Assembly: GCF_014490035.1 (NCBI RefSeq)
Contig: NZ_CP061008.1
Coordinates: 6,014,001 to 6,078,000, forward strand
DNA: 64,000 bases
Direction: 5' to 3'
Source: Achromobacter xylosoxidans
Lineage (GTDB): Bacteria; Pseudomonadota; Gammaproteobacteria; Burkholderiales; Burkholderiaceae_B
Under the pieces are notes generated by a model. The model made no database searches. It was not told the origin of the DNA and saw only the letters and a program-made list of their open reading frames with translations. Shown here in pieces: positions 62,389 to 64,000 of this stretch. How positions within the stretch are numbered: position 1 is the stretch's first letter; each line of letters begins with the position of its first letter. The position numbers and the translations under genes were made by a program.

Positions 62389-63405
62389 TCAATTCAAACT
62401 AGCACCCGAGATCTTCACAATCTCCTGATACTTCGCCTTCTCGCTCTTGACGAACTCGGCAAACGCCTCAGGCGTCATCGGCGCAGCCTCAGACCCCATC
62501 GTCAGCAAGCGCTGCTTCACATCCGCCTGCTGCATCGCCTCCGAGTAAGCCTTGTTCAGCTTCGCCACCACCGGCGCCGGCGTACCGCCCGTCGTGAACA
62601 CTCCGAACCAGGTCCCCAGGTCAAAACCCTTGATCCCCGACTCTTCCACCGTAGGCACATCCGCCAGCAGCGACGAACGCTTGGCGGTGGTCACGGCCAA
62701 TGCCTTGACCTTGCCGTCCTTGATCAGCGGCGCCGAAGCCGCCAGGTTATCGAACATGAAATCCGACTGGCCCGACAGCAGCGCCAGCTGCGCAGGCGCC
62801 GCGCCCTGGTAAGGAATGTGCTCGACATTGATCCCCGCGCGCGCCTTCAACAGCTCGCCCGACAGATGGCCCGCGCTGCCGTTGCCGCCCGAACCGTAGT
62901 TCAGCTTGCCCGGATTCTTCTTGGCGTAGTCGATCAGATCGGCCAGCTTCTCGATCTTGTTCTTCTGCGCGAACTCGACGTTCATCACCAGCACATTGGG
63001 CACCGAGGCCACGATGGTCACCGGCGCGAAATCCTTCACCGGGTCATACGGCAGATTGGCGAACAGCCAGGGATTGATGGCGTGGGTCGCGACCGCACCC
63101 ATCACCAGCGTATAGCCGTCGGCCGGCGCCTTGGCCACCAGGTCGGCGCCGATGTTGCCACCCGCGCCCGAACGGTTTTCCACGATGACCGGCTGCCCCA
63201 GCGAGCCGCGCACCTTCTCGGCCAGCATGCGGGCCATGGTGTCCAGCGGGCCGCCGGGCGGGTAAGGCACGACGAAGCGCAGCGGCTTGGTCGGGAAATC
63301 GGTGGCCTGGGCCAGCGCCGGAGCGCCGAAAGGCAGGGTGGCGGCCAGCGCCACGGCGCCTTGCAACAGGGCGCGGCGCACAGCGCTGCGGGGGGTCTGC
63401 GTCAT
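62389..63405 (-). CDS. Bug/TctC-family periplasmic binding protein (third of three)
   Basis: This 338-residue receptor has a basic signal peptide (VRRALLQGAVALAATLPFG...ALAQA) and Bug motifs LRFVVPYPPGGPLDTMARM, VIVENRSGAGGNIGADLVA and a late FGVFTTGGTPAPVVAKLN. The start at 63405 (MTQTPRSAVRR) has GGAG upstream. It is a single gene without permease partners. The ligand is unknown. Confidence 0.92.
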   Translation of the reverse strand: MTQTPRSAVRRALLQGAVALAATLPFGAPALAQATDFPTKPLRFVVPYPPGGPLDTMARMLAEKVRGSLGQPVIVENRSGAGGNIGADLVAKAPADGYTLVMGAVATHAINPWLFANLPYDPVKDFAPVTIVASVPNVLVMNVEFAQKNKIEKLADLIDYAKKNPGKLNYGSGGNGSAGHLSGELLKARAGINVEHIPYQGAAPAQLALLSGQSDFMFDNLAASAPLIKDGKVKALAVTTAKRSSLLADVPTVEESGIKGFDLGTWFGVFTTGGTPAPVVAKLNKAYSEAMQQADVKQRLLTMGSEAAPMTPEAFAEFVKSEKAKYQEIVKISGASLN

Positions 63406-63538
63406 GATGTTGTTCTCCTCGCTTCGGATCAATAGCGGTCAGTAGCATACCGCAGCGAGGAATCAGGCGTAACAAAGAGATACCAGCAGAACCCCCGGCT
63501 GTTCACGCCGCTGCCCCCGCCGCGGCAACAGGCCGCCC

Positions 63539-63566
63539 AAAAAAAAAACCGCCCGAAGGCGGTTTT
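63539..63566 (-). terminator. Terminator after the glutamate/aspartate ABC ATPase gene
   Basis: A 9-bp stem AAAACCGCC/GGCGGTTTT (63545-63553 with 63558-63566), loop CGAA, is followed on the minus strand by a run of T. It lies 6 bp after the gene's stop codon. Confidence 0.92.
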
Positions 63567-63572
63567 GAAGCA

Positions 63573-64000
63573 TCAGTGCAGGATCTGGCTCAAGAAGAGC
63601 TTGGTCCGGTCGTTCTGCGGATTGTCGAAGAACTCATCCGGGCTGTTCTGCTCGATGATCTCGCCGCGGTCCATGAAGATCACGCGGTTGGCGACCTTGC
63701 GCGCGAAGCCCATTTCGTGGGTCACGCAGATCATGGTCATGCCGCTTTCCTGCGCCAGGTTGACCATCACGTCCAGCACTTCCTTGACCATTTCCGGGTC
63801 CAGCGCCGAGGTCGGCTCATCGAACAGCATGATCTTGGGGCTCATGCACAGCGAACGCGCAATCGCCACGCGCTGCTGCTGCCCGCCCGACAGCTGGCCG
63901 GGGAATTTCTTGGCCTGGTCCGGAATGCGCACGCGCTCCAGGTACTTCATGGCCGTGGCCTCGGCTTCGGCGCGCGGCTTCTTCAGCACCCACATGGGTC
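63573..64000 (-). CDS. Polar amino acid ABC transporter ATP-binding protein, GltL-like (5' end beyond window)
   Basis: This is the C-terminal 142 or so residues of an ATPase of the GlnQ/GltL/ArtP family. The signature [15 protein letters not shown], Walker [16 protein letters not shown] and H-loop VTHEMGFAR are visible; the Walker A part lies beyond position 64000. The phrase [13 protein letters not shown] and the tail [11 protein letters not shown] point to the glutamate/aspartate (GltL/AatP) subgroup. Codon reading continues open to the window edge. Confidence 0.9.
   Translation of the reverse strand, partial: PMWVLKKPRAEAEATAMKYLERVRIPDQAKKFPGQLSGGQQQRVAIARSLCMSPKIMLFDEPTSALDPEMVKEVLDVMVNLAQESGMTMICVTHEMGFARKVANRVIFMDRGEIIEQNSPDEFFDNPQNDRTKLFLSQILH

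Noticed and set aside
62176..62402. Short reading frames within the inverted-repeat element
   Set aside because: Both strands are open only because of the GC-rich palindrome; the peptides have no start signals or similarity I recognise.

Overview
The window reads as chromosomal DNA of a high-GC betaproteobacterium of the Alcaligenaceae, most like Achromobacter or Bordetella. The reasons are strong G/C at third codon positions, an AlgP/BpH1-type lysine-alanine histone-like protein, three orphan Bug/TctC periplasmic receptors, a D-alanylation (dlt/dra) operon in an otherwise Gram-negative gene set, and a fused indolepyruvate ferredoxin oxidoreductase. There is no phage, transposase, integrase, tRNA, rRNA or CRISPR array. 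This is core genome interspersed with transport and catabolic operons. Assignment to a genus is inference.

Layout. 1-900: end of the rplM-rpsI ribosomal protein operon (minus strand) with its leader and promoter. 980-5611: a livKHMGF branched-chain amino acid ABC operon (minus), with a strong terminator between livK and livH. 5868-9808: an orphan TRAP-type binding protein, pmbA, and divergently darP/yjgA and a carboxylesterase. 9879-13506: a NitT/TauT-type ABC importer with a cysteine hydrolase, behind an operator-like palindrome. 13519-17487: a Pat-type protein acetyltransferase and, divergently, gltX. 17563-22417: an MFS exporter, a lipoprotein, a LysR regulator, an alpha/beta hydrolase and a Bug receptor. 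22461-26546: an Lrp-type regulator divergent from the 1168-residue 2-oxoacid oxidoreductase. 26643-30999: nrdAB behind a textbook tandem pair of NrdR boxes. 31000-32848: a repeat-rich intergenic region, the histone H1-like gene and yggT.

32876-37083: dltC-dltD-dltX-dltB-dltA (minus), a complete D-alanine export/esterification set including the tiny DltX. 37501-43921: a SlyB-like lipoprotein, then the minus-strand block aroQ-accB-accC-prmA-zinc-ribbon/DUF3426-PfkB kinase (shikimate pathway, fatty-acid initiation, ribosomal protein methylation). 44011-48652: TlpA-like thioredoxin, divergent mpl-yqiA-rnb. 48860-50340: a LysR regulator coupled to a small membrane protein. 50508-61582: a long plus-strand catabolic operon for (3-hydroxy)benzoate through gentisate: gentisate dioxygenase, fumarylpyruvate hydrolase, maleylpyruvate isomerase, a PchB-like chorismate mutase/isochorismate lyase, a Bug receptor, an FAD oxidoreductase, 3-hydroxybenzoate 6-hydroxylase, and a five-gene Liv-type importer. 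61579-64000: a glyoxalase-fold gene, a 164-bp inverted-repeat element, a third Bug receptor, and the 3' part of a glutamate/aspartate ABC ATPase gene.

The points most worth a second look are the catalytically intact PchB-like enzyme inside the gentisate operon, the dlt operon with DltX in a Gram-negative, the 164-bp element with perfect 32-bp terminal inverted repeats, the synonymous codon-use shift inside nrdA and nrdB, the paired NrdR boxes, and several long hairpins in operon leaders (rplM, prmA, aroQ).
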